DNA from: Chlorobiota bacterium
Lineage (GTDB): Bacteria > Bacteroidota > Ignavibacteria > Tepidaquicellales > OLB5
Assembly (NCBI GenBank): GCA_022616535.1
Contig: JAKEEM010000068.1
Coordinates: 1-50,867, forward strand
DNA length: 50,867 nucleotides
Reading direction: 5' to 3'
Shown here piece by piece: positions 22,692-34,239 of this stretch. The stretch's first letter is position 1, and every line of letters begins with the position of its first letter. Below the pieces are notes generated by a model, which did not search any database, was not told the origin of the DNA, and saw nothing but the letters and a program-made list of their open reading frames with translations. Made by a program: the position numbers and the translations under genes.

Positions 22692-25600
22692 ATGGCGATA
22701 GACTTATCTAAACTTAATTTCAAAAGCGAAAGAATATTTTTATCAAAATCAGGCAAGGAAATCGAAGCGCCCGATTTGCTTAACGTTCAATTGGAATCGT
22801 ATAAGGAGTTTCTTCAGGAGGATGTGCTTCCGTCGGAGAGAAAAGAATATGGAATGCAGGCAACATTCAAGAGAAATTTCCCGATTACCGATTCAAGGGA
22901 AACCGCGCTGCTTGAGTTTATCGAATACTACCTGGAAACGCCGCAGTACTCAATCCGCGAGTGCCAGGAACAGGGCTTAACCTATGCCGTATCATTAAAA
23001 GCAAAGCTGCGTCTATCAACCAAGCCGAATAAGGAAGCAAAAGAGTATGCGAATGCTATAGAACAAGACGTCTATATGGGAAATATTCCCTATATGACGC
23101 CTTACGGAAGCTTTATTATAAACGGTGCTGAAAGAGTAATTGTATCTCAGCTTCACAGGGCGCCGGGCGTCGTGTTCAACGAATCGATTCATCAAAACGG
23201 CACAAAGCTCTACTCGTCAAGAATAATACCTATGAAGGGGTCATGGGTTGAGTTTACAACCGATATTAATAACTGCCTGTTTGCTTACATCGATAGAAGG
23301 AAAAAATTCCCGGTAACCACAATCTTAAGGGCTTTGGGTTATTCAACAAACGAGGAGATTTTGGATCTGTTCGGGCTGCTTGAAGTTGCCGAGAGAAGAG
23401 ATTTAAAGAATTTCATTGGCAAACAGCTTTCTGATGATTTAATCGATAAGGAAACAGGCGAGCTGCTAGCTGAAAAAGCAACCCCTCTCGATGAAGAGCT
23501 TGCGGAAAAGATAAGCAAATCTTCGATTACAAAAGTCAAGCTGTTTAAATCCGATAGACCGTTTGAAGAATCGCTAATTGCAAACACATTAAACAAGGAT
23601 ATTGCGCAGTCGGAAGTCGACGCTCTTGAACAAATCTCCGAGCAGCTGAGGCCTGACCAGGACGATGAATCCGCAAAAAATCTGGTGGATAAGCTGTTCT
23701 TCAATGAAAAGAAATACGACCTCGGCGAGGTAGGAAGATATAAGCTGAACTATAAACTTGGTCTCAATATTCAGTCGGACAAGACGGTTTTAACCAAAGA
23801 AGATATTATTTCAATTATAAATTACCTTATTGACTTGGAAGCAGGCAAAAAGGAAATTGACGATATAGACCACCTTGGCAACAGAAGGGTTCGCTCAATC
23901 GGTGAACAGCTCTCAGCCCAGTTCAACGTAGGGCTTGCAAGAATGTCGAGAACCATCAGGGAACGTATGAGCATCCACGACGAGGAAAACATCACGCCGG
24001 GCAATTTAGTAAGCGCGAGAACGATTTCAACAGCGCTTGTGTCTTTCTTCGGGACGAGCCAGCTTTCCCAGTATATGGACCAGACCAATCCTTTGAGCGA
24101 AATGACTCATAAAAGAAGGGTCAGCGCACTTGGTCCGGGCGGCTTAACAAGGGAAAGGGCAGGATTTGAAGTAAGGGACGTTCACTACACGCATTACGGA
24201 CGCCTCTGCCCTATTGAAACACCCGAAGGTCCGAACATCGGTCTTATTTCGTCACTTTGCACTCATGCAAGAATCAGCGACTACGGTTTTATAGAAACTC
24301 CCTACCGGAAAGTAAAAAACGGAAAAGTTTCCAATGATATAGATTACCTGTCGGCGGAAAAGGAAGACCACTTTATTATAGCACAGGCAAACGTTGAGCT
24401 TGACGGAAACAAAATTACCGATACCAAAATAAAAGCAAGATATAAAGGTGATTTCCCGATAGTTTCGGCTGATGATGTTCATTATATGGATATTGCTCCG
24501 AACCAGATTGTAAGCGCCGCCGCTGCTTTAATCCCCTTCCTTGAGCACGACGATGCAAACAGGGCGCTTATGGGTTCCAATATGCAGCGCCAGGCGGTTC
24601 CGCTTTTAAAACCCGAAGCACCGCTTGTAGGAACGGGATTTGAAAAGAAGGTCGCAAGAGACTCCCGCACACTGATTTTAGCCGAAGGCAACGGTGTTGT
24701 TGAATATGTTTCATCGGATAAAATTATCGTAAAGTATGACATCGACAAAGGCTCGGACGAAGCTTTGGTAAGCTTCGATGAGGGCGAAGTAAAAGAATAT
24801 AATTTAACAAAGTTTTTAAGAACGAACCAGGATACATCGATTAACCAAAAGCCGATTGTCACAGTCGGGCAAAAGCTCAGGAAATACGACGTGCTTGCTG
24901 ACGGGGCAGCTACCGATAAAGGCGAGCTTGCGCTCGGTAGAAGTGTGCTTGTAGCATTTATGCCGTGGAAGGGATATAATTTCGAAGACGCAATCGTAAT
25001 CAGCGAAAGAATTGTTGCCGAGGATATATATACTTCAGTTCACATAGAGGAGTACGAGCTGCAGGTGAGGGATACGAAGCGCGGCGAGGAAGAGCTGACG
25101 CGCGACATTCCAAACGTAAGCGAGGAAGCAACAAAGGATTTGGATGAAGACGGTATTGTCAGAATCGGCGCCGAAGTAAAAGAAAATGACATTCTAATCG
25201 GCAAGGTAACTCCAAAGGGAGAAACAGAGCCGACGCCGGAAGAAAAGCTGCTAAGGGCTATATTCGGCGATAAAGCCGGCGATGTGAAGGACGCTTCATT
25301 AAAAGCGCCTCCCGGAATGAAAGGCATAGTTATCAGCAAAAAGCTTTTCACAAGAAAGCAAAGAGATACCGAGACTAAAAAGGAAGAGAAAAAAAGACTT
25401 GAAAAGCTTGAGCAGGAAAGGCACGATTCAATCATAGATCTTAACGAAAGTCTTGCGGAAAAGCTCGGCTTAATCTTTGACGGCAAGGATTCGCTTGGAA
25501 TCAGGGATATCGACGGAAGCATTGTAATCAGAGGCGGCACAAGCCTGAAGAAGGACACTTTCTTAAAATATCTTGAAAATCCGAACTTCAGAATTGACTC

Positions 25601-26480
25601 TCTCGATATAACTAACGAATGGTCGACTTCCAGAAAGGCGCAAGGATTGCTTCTGGTGCTTTTCAGAAACTTCAAATCAAGGCTGAATGAAATTGAAGAA
25701 AGAACCAAAAGAAACAGAAACAAGATAATTTTAGGTGATGAGCTTCCGACCGGTGTTGTTAAGATGGCAAAAGTTTACATCGCAAAGAAGAAAAAGCTTT
25801 CCGTCGGCGACAAAATGGCGGGAAGGCACGGAAACAAGGGCGTAGTGGCAAGGATAGTTCCTCAGCAGGATATGCCGTTTTTGCCTGACGGAACACCCGT
25901 TGATATAGTTTTAAACCCGCTTGGAGTGCCTTCAAGAATGAACCTTGGACAGCTTTACGAAACAGCACTCGGCTGGGCAGCAATAATGCTTGGATGTAAA
26001 TTTGCGACTCCCGTATTTGACGGTGCGACATTTGAAGATATTATCGATATTCTTGAAAAAGCCGGCTTGCCCAAGAATTCCAGAAGTACTTTGTATGACG
26101 GGCAAACGGGGGAAAAGTTCGACCAGCAGGTAACTGTAGGCTACATCTATATGATGAAGCTGTCACATCTTTCGGATGATAAAATTCATGCACGCTCTAT
26201 CGGGCCATATTCGCTTATCACGCAGCAGCCTCTTGGCGGCAAGGCGCAGTTCGGCGGACAGAGATTCGGAGAGATGGAGGTATGGGCGCTCGAGGGCTAC
26301 GGAGCGGCTTATACGCTTCAGGAAATCTTGACAGTAAAGAGCGATGACGTAATGGGACGCTCAAAAACCTACGAGACACTGATTAAAGGAGAAAATACTC
26401 CTGATCCGCAGATTCCGGAATCATTTAACGTTTTAGTTAAAGAGCTTCAGGGCCTGTGCCTTGATATATCTTTGGATTAA
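22692..26480 (+). CDS. rpoB: DNA-directed RNA polymerase subunit beta
   Basis: The beta subunit forms half of the polymerase active cleft. The 1262-aa product contains the rifampicin pocket FFGTSQLSQYMDQTNPLSEM starting at residue 452. The residues corresponding to E. coli D516, H526 and S531 are wild type (Asp463, His473, Ser478), so sensitivity would be expected. The C-terminal part has KMAGRHGNKGVV and GGKAQFGGQRFGEMEVWALE. GGGAGGT six bases before the ATG is a strong ribosome binding site. rpoC follows after 42 bases. Confidence 0.98.
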   Translation: MAIDLSKLNFKSERIFLSKSGKEIEAPDLLNVQLESYKEFLQEDVLPSERKEYGMQATFKRNFPITDSRETALLEFIEYYLETPQYSIRECQEQGLTYAVSLKAKLRLSTKPNKEAKEYANAIEQDVYMGNIPYMTPYGSFIINGAERVIVSQLHRAPGVVFNESIHQNGTKLYSSRIIPMKGSWVEFTTDINNCLFAYIDRRKKFPVTTILRALGYSTNEEILDLFGLLEVAERRDLKNFIGKQLSDDLIDKETGELLAEKATPLDEELAEKISKSSITKVKLFKSDRPFEESLIANTLNKDIAQSEVDALEQISEQLRPDQDDESAKNLVDKLFFNEKKYDLGEVGRYKLNYKLGLNIQSDKTVLTKEDIISIINYLIDLEAGKKEIDDIDHLGNRRVRSIGEQLSAQFNVGLARMSRTIRERMSIHDEENITPGNLVSARTISTALVSFFGTSQLSQYMDQTNPLSEMTHKRRVSALGPGGLTRERAGFEVRDVHYTHYGRLCPIETPEGPNIGLISSLCTHARISDYGFIETPYRKVKNGKVSNDIDYLSAEKEDHFIIAQANVELDGNKITDTKIKARYKGDFPIVSADDVHYMDIAPNQIVSAAAALIPFLEHDDANRALMGSNMQRQAVPLLKPEAPLVGTGFEKKVARDSRTLILAEGNGVVEYVSSDKIIVKYDIDKGSDEALVSFDEGEVKEYNLTKFLRTNQDTSINQKPIVTVGQKLRKYDVLADGAATDKGELALGRSVLVAFMPWKGYNFEDAIVISERIVAEDIYTSVHIEEYELQVRDTKRGEEELTRDIPNVSEEATKDLDEDGIVRIGAEVKENDILIGKVTPKGETEPTPEEKLLRAIFGDKAGDVKDASLKAPPGMKGIVISKKLFTRKQRDTETKKEEKKRLEKLEQERHDSIIDLNESLAEKLGLIFDGKDSLGIRDIDGSIVIRGGTSLKKDTFLKYLENPNFRIDSLDITNEWSTSRKAQGLLLVLFRNFKSRLNEIEERTKRNRNKIILGDELPTGVVKMAKVYIAKKKKLSVGDKMAGRHGNKGVVARIVPQQDMPFLPDGTPVDIVLNPLGVPSRMNLGQLYETALGWAAIMLGCKFATPVFDGATFEDIIDILEKAGLPKNSRSTLYDGQTGEKFDQQVTVGYIYMMKLSHLSDDKIHARSIGPYSLITQQPLGGKAQFGGQRFGEMEVWALEGYGAAYTLQEILTVKSDDVMGRSKTYETLIKGENTPDPQIPESFNVLVKELQGLCLDISLD

Positions 26481-26522
26481 TAAGCACAAATTAATTAAGA
26501 TTAATTAAAATTATTAAATCAT

Positions 26523-29500
26523 ATGTTTTTTAAAAGAGAACAGAAAAAAGTAAAGAAAACATTCACCAGAATCGGAATTAACTTAGCATCGACCGATTCG
26601 ATAATTAGAAATTCCCACGGAGAAGTTTTAAAGCCGGAAACAATCAACTACAGGACCTTTAAGCCCGATAAAGACGGCTTGTTCTGTGAAAAAATATTCG
26701 GTCCCGTTAAAGACTGGGAATGCCATTGCGGCAAATATAAAGGCATACGCTATCACGGCATAGTCTGTGACAGGTGCGGTGTTGAAGTTAACCTCAAGAG
26801 CTTAAGACGTGAGAGAATGGGACACATTTCACTCAGCGTTCCTGTGGTTCACATTTGGTATTTCCGCTCCACACCAAGCAAAATCAGCTACCTGCTGGGG
26901 CTTACGAACAAGGAGCTCGAAAGAATAATATATTACGAAAATTATGTTATTGTAAATCCCGGACCGACCCAGTACAGCAAAAACGACCTGCTGACCGAGG
27001 ACGAATATTTGAATGCTTTGAACAATCTTTCCGAAGAGCAGGAATCGCTTGATGACTTCGACCCTAACAAGTTCGTCTGCAAAAACGGCGCCGAAGCCGT
27101 TAAGGAGCTTTTGAGAAGAGTCGAAGTTGATGAGGAAGTATCCAGGCTTAGAATCCAGCTTTACGAGGAAACCTCCGTTCAGAAGAAGCAGGATTTGATT
27201 AAGAGACTGAGGGTTTTAAAGTCATTCCAGAAAAAGGAAGGGAGAAGGCAAAACAAACCCGAGTGGATGGTTTTAGATGTAGTTCCTGTAATTCCGCCTG
27301 AGTTAAGACCACTTGTACCTCTTGAAGGCGGACGTTTTGCAACGAGCGACTTAAATGATTTATACAGACGAGTTATAATAAGAAATAACCGTCTAAAGAG
27401 ATTAATAGATATTAAAGCACCTGAGGTTATTCTGCGCAACGAAAAAAGAATGCTTCAGGAGGCGGTGGATGCACTGCTTGACAACTCAAGGCGGGCAACT
27501 GCGGTTAAATCGGAGAACCGGCCTTTAAAATCGCTTTCCGATATACTAAAAGGCAAGCAGGGCCGCTTCAGACAGAACCTGCTAGGAAAACGCGTCGATT
27601 ACTCAGGCCGCGCAGTTATTGTGGTTGGACCTGAACTGAAGCTTCATGAGTGCGGTGTTCCCAAAGATATGGCTTTGGAGCTGTTTAAGCCCTTTGTAAT
27701 AAGAAGATTAATCGACAGGGACCTGGTTAAAACGGTTAAAAGCGCAAAGAAGCTGATTGAAAGAAGGACACCCGAAGTATGGGAAGTTCTTGAAAACGTA
27801 ATTGACGGACACGCGGTTCTACTGAACCGTGCGCCTACGCTTCACAGGTTAAGCATACAGGCGTTTCAGCCGGTGCTTGTCGAAGGCAAGGCAATAAGAC
27901 TTCACCCGCTTGTCTGCACGGCATTTAACGCGGATTTTGACGGTGACCAAATGGCTGTTCATGTTCCCCTCTCGCCCGAAGCACAGCTTGAGGCAAGGGT
28001 ACTAATGCTCTCAAGCCACAACCTGCTTTCGCCGCAGAACGGAGACCCGATTACAATTGCAAACCAGGAAATTGTTCTTGGCTGCTACTATCTTACCAAA
28101 TTTAAAAAGGGAGACACCGGGGAAGGCAAGCTGTTTTCAAATCCGCAGGAGGTTGTAATAGCTTATAACACAGGCAGAGTCGGATTGCATGCAAGAATAA
28201 AAGTCAGAATAGACGGCGAGATTATTGAAACTACAGTAGGGCGGGTTTTATTCAACCAGATAGTGCCTAAAGGCTCCGGTTTTATAAACGAACTGCTCAC
28301 AAAAAAGGGAATTATCAAAAATATTGCCCACGTGTTCAAGAGCGTTGGGAACCAAAAAACAGTTGAATTTCTTGATGCGCTAAAGGAAATCGGTTTCCGT
28401 TATGCAATGAAGGGCGGGCTTTCGGTAAATCTTGACGATATTGTAATTCCGGAAAGCAAGAACAAAATCATAGAGGCGGCGCAGAAGAGAGTTGATGCCG
28501 TTGAAAAATCGAGAATGAGAGGTTTGATTACTGAAGGAGAGAGATATAACAAAGTTATAGATATATGGACACACGCAACCAATGAGGTAAAAAGCGACCT
28601 GATGAATACCCTGAAAACTTCGAGCCACGGATTTAATTCTCTGCATATGATGATTGACTCGGGTGCAAGGGGTTCCCAGGACCAGGTAAGCCAGCTTGCG
28701 GGAATGAGAGGACTTATGGCTAAGCCTCAGAAAAGCATGACAGGACAGGCAGGCGAAATTATCGAAAACCCGATTATTGCAAACTTTAAAGAAGGATTAT
28801 CGATTCTTGAATACTTTATCAGCACTCACGGGGCAAGAAAAGGTCTTGCCGATACTGCTTTAAAAACCGCTGATGCGGGATACCTGACAAGAAAGCTTGT
28901 CGACGTGTCGCAGGACGTTATTATATCGGAAATAGACTGCGGAACCGTGAGAGGTTTGACTGTAGAAGCTCTGAAGGACGGGGAGGATATAAAGGAACCG
29001 CTTTCGGAAAGAATTCTTGGACGTGCCGCCTTGCAGAACATTGTTGACCCTCTGGCAAGAAAAACCATCGTTAAAGCAGGCGAAATAATTGATGAGGAAC
29101 TTGCAGCAAGGATTTCGGAAACTTCGATTCAATCAGTTGAAATACGTTCAGTTTTAACATGTGAGTCAAGAAAAGGTATATGCGCTAAATGCTACGGCAG
29201 AAACCTGACAACCGGAAAGCTAGTGGATGTTGGCGAGGCAGTCGGAGTTATTGCTGCTCAGTCAATCGGTGAGCCGGGTACCCAGCTGACGCTGAGAACG
29301 TTTCATATCGGCGGAACAGCGAGCAGAATTGTAACTCAGTCAAGGATACCCACAAAATTCGGCGGGAAGGCAAAATTCGAAAATATAAAATCTATTAAAT
29401 ATACTAATCCCGCTTCTACGGAGGGTGAATTTTTTGTAACATTGAGCCGCAACGGCGTTTTACAGATAATGGATGAAAATAACAGACTTGTATCGAAGTA

Positions 29501-30797
29501 TGACGTTCCCTATGGCGCGCATTTGATGGTTAAAGACGGAGAGACAGTTGAGAAAAACCAGGTGCTTTATGAGTGGGACCCGTATAACTCAGTTATTGTA
29601 GCCGAGCATAACGGAACCGCAGCATATGTTGACCTGAAGGAAAACACAAGCTATGTAGAGGCTCCCGATGAAACAACCGGGCATATTCAGAAAGTCGTAA
29701 TCGAATCAAAGGATAAGACACTTAGCCCGACAATTCAGGTAAAAGATACAAAGGGCGATTTGCTGAGCAGCTACATTATTCCGGCTCAGGCACACCTGCT
29801 TATTAATGACGGCGACATAATCTATACAGGGCAGGTTCTTGTTAAGATACCCAGAGATACAGGTAAAACACGCGATATCACAGGCGGTCTGCCGAGAGTT
29901 ACCGAGCTTTTTGAAGCAAGGAGTCCAAACTCACCCTCGATAGTAACTGAAATTGACGGTATAGTCGAAATCGGTTCGCTTAAGAGGGGCTCGCGGGAAG
30001 TCAAAGTTAAAACACCCGACGGTTCAGTTGAGAAGAAATATCTCATTCCAGTCGGAAAGCACATTCTTGTAAGGGACGGAGATTATGTAAAGGCAGGCGA
30101 AGCGCTTTCAAGCGGTTCGGTTGACCCGCATGATATACTCAGAATAAAAGGCGTGGGTGACGTGCAGGCATACCTTGTAAACGAAATTCAGGAGGTTTAC
30201 AGGATGCAGGGCGTGAAAATAAATGACAAGCACGTTGAAGTAATCGTAAGGCAGATGCTTCAGAAAGTAAGAATTGTCGACCCGGGCGATACGACATATC
30301 TTGAAGGAGACGTCGTTCACAGGTATAAATTCCTTGAAGAAAATGAGACGCTAAGGAATAAAGTTGTAGTCACTGATAAGGGTGATTCAGGCAAAGTAAG
30401 GATGTATGATATTTTAGATAAGAAAAAAATTAAAGAACTGAACGCTGAGCTTAAGAAAAAAAGCAAAACATTAATCGAGTTCAGGGACGCTAATCCTTCA
30501 ATTGCAAACCCTATTCTTCTTGGAATCACGCAGACTTCACTGACAACAGACAGCTTTATTTCGGCTGCATCGTTCCAGGAAACGACAAAGGTTCTGACAG
30601 ACGCGGCTATCGAAGGAAAAGTAGACCATTTAAACGGGCTGAAGGAAAACGTAATTGTCGGACAGCTGATACCGGCAGGAACAGGATTAAAAGCATATAA
30701 GGAACTGCTTGTATTAAAGAAAGACGAAGATACACCGGTTAAAACAAAAAAAGCAAAGAAAACAAAGAAAAAAGAAAAAGCCGAAGCAGAAGCTTAA
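26523..30797 (+). CDS. rpoC: DNA-directed RNA polymerase subunit beta'
   Basis: The beta' subunit carries the catalytic magnesium: NADFDGD at 469-475. The N-terminal zinc site is Cys67, 69, 82 and 85. A second zinc cluster includes [11 protein letters not shown] from residue 880. The trigger-loop/bridge region and [20 protein letters not shown] are present. The 1424-aa product ends in a lysine-rich tail ([11 protein letters not shown]). A terminator follows 28 bases after the stop codon. Confidence 0.98.
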   Translation: MFFKREQKKVKKTFTRIGINLASTDSIIRNSHGEVLKPETINYRTFKPDKDGLFCEKIFGPVKDWECHCGKYKGIRYHGIVCDRCGVEVNLKSLRRERMGHISLSVPVVHIWYFRSTPSKISYLLGLTNKELERIIYYENYVIVNPGPTQYSKNDLLTEDEYLNALNNLSEEQESLDDFDPNKFVCKNGAEAVKELLRRVEVDEEVSRLRIQLYEETSVQKKQDLIKRLRVLKSFQKKEGRRQNKPEWMVLDVVPVIPPELRPLVPLEGGRFATSDLNDLYRRVIIRNNRLKRLIDIKAPEVILRNEKRMLQEAVDALLDNSRRATAVKSENRPLKSLSDILKGKQGRFRQNLLGKRVDYSGRAVIVVGPELKLHECGVPKDMALELFKPFVIRRLIDRDLVKTVKSAKKLIERRTPEVWEVLENVIDGHAVLLNRAPTLHRLSIQAFQPVLVEGKAIRLHPLVCTAFNADFDGDQMAVHVPLSPEAQLEARVLMLSSHNLLSPQNGDPITIANQEIVLGCYYLTKFKKGDTGEGKLFSNPQEVVIAYNTGRVGLHARIKVRIDGEIIETTVGRVLFNQIVPKGSGFINELLTKKGIIKNIAHVFKSVGNQKTVEFLDALKEIGFRYAMKGGLSVNLDDIVIPESKNKIIEAAQKRVDAVEKSRMRGLITEGERYNKVIDIWTHATNEVKSDLMNTLKTSSHGFNSLHMMIDSGARGSQDQVSQLAGMRGLMAKPQKSMTGQAGEIIENPIIANFKEGLSILEYFISTHGARKGLADTALKTADAGYLTRKLVDVSQDVIISEIDCGTVRGLTVEALKDGEDIKEPLSERILGRAALQNIVDPLARKTIVKAGEIIDEELAARISETSIQSVEIRSVLTCESRKGICAKCYGRNLTTGKLVDVGEAVGVIAAQSIGEPGTQLTLRTFHIGGTASRIVTQSRIPTKFGGKAKFENIKSIKYTNPASTEGEFFVTLSRNGVLQIMDENNRLVSKYDVPYGAHLMVKDGETVEKNQVLYEWDPYNSVIVAEHNGTAAYVDLKENTSYVEAPDETTGHIQKVVIESKDKTLSPTIQVKDTKGDLLSSYIIPAQAHLLINDGDIIYTGQVLVKIPRDTGKTRDITGGLPRVTELFEARSPNSPSIVTEIDGIVEIGSLKRGSREVKVKTPDGSVEKKYLIPVGKHILVRDGDYVKAGEALSSGSVDPHDILRIKGVGDVQAYLVNEIQEVYRMQGVKINDKHVEVIVRQMLQKVRIVDPGDTTYLEGDVVHRYKFLEENETLRNKVVVTDKGDSGKVRMYDILDKKKIKELNAELKKKSKTLIEFRDANPSIANPILLGITQTSLTTDSFISAASFQETTKVLTDAAIEGKVDHLNGLKENVIVGQLIPAGTGLKAYKELLVLKKDEDTPVKTKKAKKTKKKEKAEAEA

Positions 30798-30825
30798 TGC
30801 CGTGAAAAATTAAGACAATCAGTTA

Positions 30826-30849
30826 AACCCCGAGCAATCGGGGTTTTTT
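30826..30849 (+). terminator. Rho-independent terminator after rpoC
   Basis: AACCCCGA / TCGGGGTT around GCAA, followed by a T run. It closes the ribosomal protein-rpoBC unit; folC begins eight bases later. Confidence 0.9.
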
Positions 30850-30856
30850 ATTCCAA

Positions 30857-32155
30857 ATGAAAAATATTAACAAATATTTTAATTATCTGTACAGGCTTGA
30901 GAGAATCGGCATTAAGTACGACTTAAGAAATATTACCCAGATTCTGAAATCATTAGGAAATCCTCACCATAAGTTTAAATCAATCCACATTGCAGGGACA
31001 AACGGAAAAGGGGCAACAGCGTCATTTATTGCCTCAATACTTATGGAACATAGCTTCAAAGTGGGGTTATTTACCTCGCCCCATATATTACGATTTAACG
31101 AGAGAATCCGTATTAATGGGAAATGCATCGATAACGGCTATATTAAGGACTTTTTGAACAGAAACATTAAGCTAATCGAAAAAATCAAGCCGTCATTCTT
31201 TGAAGTCAATACGGCAATAGCGTTTCAATACTTTTCTGAGAAAAATGTCGATATTGCGGTGATTGAATGCGGCATGGGCGGAAGGCTTGATTCAACTAAT
31301 GTTTTAAGACCCGAAGTGAGCGTGATAACACAAATCGGCATAGACCATACCCGATATCTTGGTAACACACTGGAAAAAATTGCATTGGAAAAACTCGGGA
31401 TTGTTAAAAACGGTGTTGATGTGATAGTAAGCGATAAAAATAAAAAAATAAAAAGACTTTTTGAAAACAAAATAGATAATAAGAATTTTCTTTATATTGA
31501 CAGCTTAATTAAACTAAAAGAATTAAATCAATACGATTGCGGTATAAATTTCACAATTCATTTTAAACAAACCGGGGAAAGTTACAATTTCAGCGCTCCC
31601 CTTTTAGGTGAGTATCAGCCAAGAAATGCGGCAGCGGCACTGCTGGCATGCACGAGCTTTGCTCAAAAAAACGGGCATACTTTATACTATCCCAGTGTTT
31701 TAAGGGGGATAAAGAATGTAAAACAAAATTCCGGGTATAAAGGACGAATTGAAATAATCAAACACAAGGGCAGAAAATATATATTTGATATTTCGCATAA
31801 TGCTGAAAGCATTGGACAAACTTACAAAGCTCTAAAAGGCATTAAAATAGATTTAATTGTATTCGGTATTATGAGTGATAAGGATTATAAAAAATGCGTC
31901 CCGGAAGTATTGAAACATTCGGGCAATGTAATTTTTACAAAACCAAACTATGAAAGGGCACTTGAGCCAAAAATTCTACAAACCTTAGCAAAAAAATCTG
32001 CAGGGGGAAAGAATTTGTTTGTAACAAGCGATTTAAAGGAAACAGTAAGATTGCTTAATGAATTTAAAGGTGCTGAAACAATATTATTTATAGGGTCATT
32101 TTTTCTTGTATCAGATGCTATTAAAGCTATAAAACTGCAGAAATACTTTAGGTAA
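30857..32155 (+). CDS. folC: Bifunctional folylpolyglutamate synthase / dihydrofolate synthase
   Basis: FolC adds glutamate to dihydropteroate and to reduced folates, using ATP. The Mur-ligase-like P-loop is GTNGKG (47-52), followed by FTSPHILRFNERI (75-87) and a C-terminal glutamate-ligase domain from about 295 (RIEIIKHKGRKYIFDISHN). Length is 432 aa. It starts eight bases after the rpoC terminator without a visible ribosome binding site. The stop codon abuts the stop codon of the convergent gene. Confidence 0.93.
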   Translation: MKNINKYFNYLYRLERIGIKYDLRNITQILKSLGNPHHKFKSIHIAGTNGKGATASFIASILMEHSFKVGLFTSPHILRFNERIRINGKCIDNGYIKDFLNRNIKLIEKIKPSFFEVNTAIAFQYFSEKNVDIAVIECGMGGRLDSTNVLRPEVSVITQIGIDHTRYLGNTLEKIALEKLGIVKNGVDVIVSDKNKKIKRLFENKIDNKNFLYIDSLIKLKELNQYDCGINFTIHFKQTGESYNFSAPLLGEYQPRNAAAALLACTSFAQKNGHTLYYPSVLRGIKNVKQNSGYKGRIEIIKHKGRKYIFDISHNAESIGQTYKALKGIKIDLIVFGIMSDKDYKKCVPEVLKHSGNVIFTKPNYERALEPKILQTLAKKSAGGKNLFVTSDLKETVRLLNEFKGAETILFIGSFFLVSDAIKAIKLQKYFR

Positions 32156-32635
32156 TTAATCCTCTTTAAGAGGTCTTTCCTTTTTATTTTTTTTCTGGTA
32201 CTGCTGCAGGAGTTTCTTTATTTCACTGTTAAACTTGCGTTCAAAAACAATCATTTTTGCAAGCTGCCGGGCTGTGAGCATTGATTTCATATCGTTTACA
32301 AACTCTTCTCTCTTTGCGTTCACTTCTTTTTCATTTTCGAGAACCTGCTCAACAAGCGTATCCAATCCGCTGCCGCTTTCGATATTTTCGGTCATAAGCT
32401 TATAGGTTTTGGCTCTTTTCTTGTTAAGCTCCCTCATAGATTTGCTGAATGACTTATATTTATCAATGAATGCGGATTTTGAAGTTTCATCAAGCTCAAG
32501 CTTTTTGGTAAGCTTATCAAGCTTAATATCCTCAATTTTATCCATTATATCGTCCTGAGCCAAAACCTTGCCGGTGCACAGGCTTAATAAAAGCGAGAGC
32601 AGAATAAATTTGTATTTAAGTTTCATATCAAACAT
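32156..32635 (-). CDS. Periplasmic helical protein, Spy/LTXXQ-like
   Basis: A 159-aa exported protein with a signal peptide (about 1-27, cut after VLAQ). The mature part is all-helical and strongly charged and contains LTARQLAKMIVFERKFN (120-136), resembling the LTXXQ motif of Spy/CpxP-type periplasmic chaperones and stress sensors. It lies seven bases downstream of a membrane anti-sigma-like gene and after an ECF sigma gene, so it may be an output or feedback component of that system. The ATG four codons on (32626) is an alternative start. The family resemblance is weak. Confidence 0.6.
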   Translation of the reverse strand: MFDMKLKYKFILLSLLLSLCTGKVLAQDDIMDKIEDIKLDKLTKKLELDETSKSAFIDKYKSFSKSMRELNKKRAKTYKLMTENIESGSGLDTLVEQVLENEKEVNAKREEFVNDMKSMLTARQLAKMIVFERKFNSEIKKLLQQYQKKNKKERPLKED

Positions 32636-32642
32636 TATAAAA

Positions 32643-33380
32643 TTACAAATTACTGTTTTCTAGCTCTTCCAGGAGCTGGTTCTGTTCCTTATTATTTAGT
32701 TTTTTAATCTCGGCTTCCGTTTCTTCATCCAGTCCAGCATCCTCGCCTACCGCAAAAACAGAGGTTTCATCTATATCTATGGCTAATAAATCATCCTTCG
32801 GAGTAACAGATTTCTCGATCTTGTTTTCATCTACAGGTATTTCATCTTTAATAATGTTATCGGTTTTGACGCTCTTTTTTCTTTTAACATCACTGCTTTT
32901 GGGCTTTTCTTCTTTTACAATTTTTTCATCTTTTATTTCAGGTAATTGTTTTTCCTCTTTCTTTTTCTCAGCATTTTCATCAACATTTTTCTCAATTTTC
33001 TTTTCTTCATCTTTTGTCATCTGTATATCGGAGGGCTTGGCCAGATAATAAATAATTGCAATTAGTATTACAGCTGCAATTGGAACAAGAACTTTCCACA
33101 CTGCTGAAACCTTAGCCCATGAAAACTTTTCGGCTTCCCTCCGCTCGATACGCTCGTGAATCCTCGGAAGCAGTGTATTCCAGTAGGCGGGCGAGGGTTC
33201 TTCTAACTTTACGGAGCTTACGAAGCTCAAAGTCGCCTTTATATCTTCATAAAATGCTTTAAGCTCGGGAGATTCTCCCATAGCTCTTTCAAGTATTAGC
33301 TTATCCTTCTCATCAATTTGCCCTGTAATATAATCGGGAATGAGCTGTTTGTGTTGTTCTATGTTAATTTTGCTTTTCAT
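32643..33380 (-). CDS. Single-span membrane protein, probable anti-sigma factor (module 1)
   Basis: A 245-aa protein with a cytoplasmic N-terminal part (1-90), one transmembrane segment (about 93-113) and a long Lys/Glu-rich extracytoplasmic tail. The N-terminal HKQLIPDYITGQIDEKDK (10-27) and PELKAFYEDI resemble the start of zinc-finger anti-sigma factors, but the cysteines of the usual HxxxCxxC motif are missing. Position supports the role: it follows the ECF sigma gene by 21 bases in the same transcript. Confidence 0.7.
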   Translation of the reverse strand: MKSKINIEQHKQLIPDYITGQIDEKDKLILERAMGESPELKAFYEDIKATLSFVSSVKLEEPSPAYWNTLLPRIHERIERREAEKFSWAKVSAVWKVLVPIAAVILIAIIYYLAKPSDIQMTKDEEKKIEKNVDENAEKKKEEKQLPEIKDEKIVKEEKPKSSDVKRKKSVKTDNIIKDEIPVDENKIEKSVTPKDDLLAIDIDETSVFAVGEDAGLDEETEAEIKKLNNKEQNQLLEELENSNL

Positions 33381-33401
33381 TTAATTTACTTAAAACTGTT
33401 T

Positions 33402-33971
33402 TTACAATTCTATTCTTTCTTTAACATACTCTCCGATTTTCTTAACAGCGTGAAAGTAATTAGCTTTAATTCCGCCTACTGACTTTCCTAGAATATCCGC
33501 AATTTCCTCATATTGAAGCTGGTCATAATATCTCATATTGAAAACCGTCCTTTGCTGGGCGGAGAGTGTTTCAATTGCTTGTTCAAGTATTTTTCTTCTG
33601 TTTTGTTCATCGATTAATTCATCTGCTTTTTTATCTTTTGATTCAATCGGCTCTGCAACCAGTTCGACGCTGATAGTAGAGCGCACCTTTACTTTCTTTA
33701 TGTGGTTAATGGCATAATTTGTTGCAATTCTGTACAGCCACGTAAACAGGTTTGATTCTTCGCGGAAATCTTTAAGCGCTGCATAGACCTTGATAAAGAC
33801 TTCCTGTGTAATATCATCGGCTTCATCGTGGTCCTGAACCATCTTTCTGATGACCCAGTAAACCTGCTGCTGGTATTTTCTGACGATTTCATTATAGCCT
33901 TTTACATCACCGTTTTTAAATTGTCTTATTAACTCCGAATCATTATTTATATTCGAAATATTCCCCGTCAT
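33402..33971 (-). CDS. RNA polymerase ECF sigma factor (module 1)
   Basis: A 189-aa group IV sigma factor. Region 2 (about 27-95) has YQQQVYWVIRKMV, DEADDITQEVFIKVY and FTWLYRIATNYAINH. Region 4 (about 130-185) has LSAQQRTVFNMRYYDQLQYE and the helix-turn-helix EIADILGKSVGGIKANYF. No region 3 is present, as expected for ECF factors. It is first in a three-gene minus-strand unit with a membrane anti-sigma-like protein and a periplasmic helical protein, suggesting control by an envelope signal. Target promoters are not evident. Confidence 0.93.
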   Translation of the reverse strand: MTGNISNINNDSELIRQFKNGDVKGYNEIVRKYQQQVYWVIRKMVQDHDEADDITQEVFIKVYAALKDFREESNLFTWLYRIATNYAINHIKKVKVRSTISVELVAEPIESKDKKADELIDEQNRRKILEQAIETLSAQQRTVFNMRYYDQLQYEEIADILGKSVGGIKANYFHAVKKIGEYVKERIEL

Positions 33972-34239
33972 TAATGCGAGCCGGATTTATCTGACTGCTT
34001 CTATTTTATAAATATTTGTTAACATTTGCTTTATTTTTCATCGTTTCATATCAGCCCGCTTAAGTTTCCCTACTTTTACATAGATATGACAACAATTCTT
34101 ACAAAAGGTTTAATTTAAAATGATTTACTTACAAAACCTCTCAAAAATAAGCAAAAATTAATAAATTTATGGCATTTCTTGAGGAATAAATAAACGCTAA
34201 AAATTGAAACTATTGTTCTTATATTTGTATTAAAATAGT
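33972..34239. other. Divergent intergenic region between sigma gene and transglycosylase
   Basis: AT-rich 268-base gap with no gene. On the plus strand TATATTTG (34220-34227) fits a -7 element. It would place the transcript start about six bases before the GTG at 34240, so the transglycosylase mRNA may be nearly leaderless. No equivalent element was found on the minus strand for the sigma gene. Confidence 0.45.

Noticed and set aside
25040-25723. Minus-strand Ser/Leu-rich frame of 227 codons inside rpoB
   Set aside because: Shadow of a conserved gene; the Ser/Phe/Leu richness is the complement of Lys/Glu codons.
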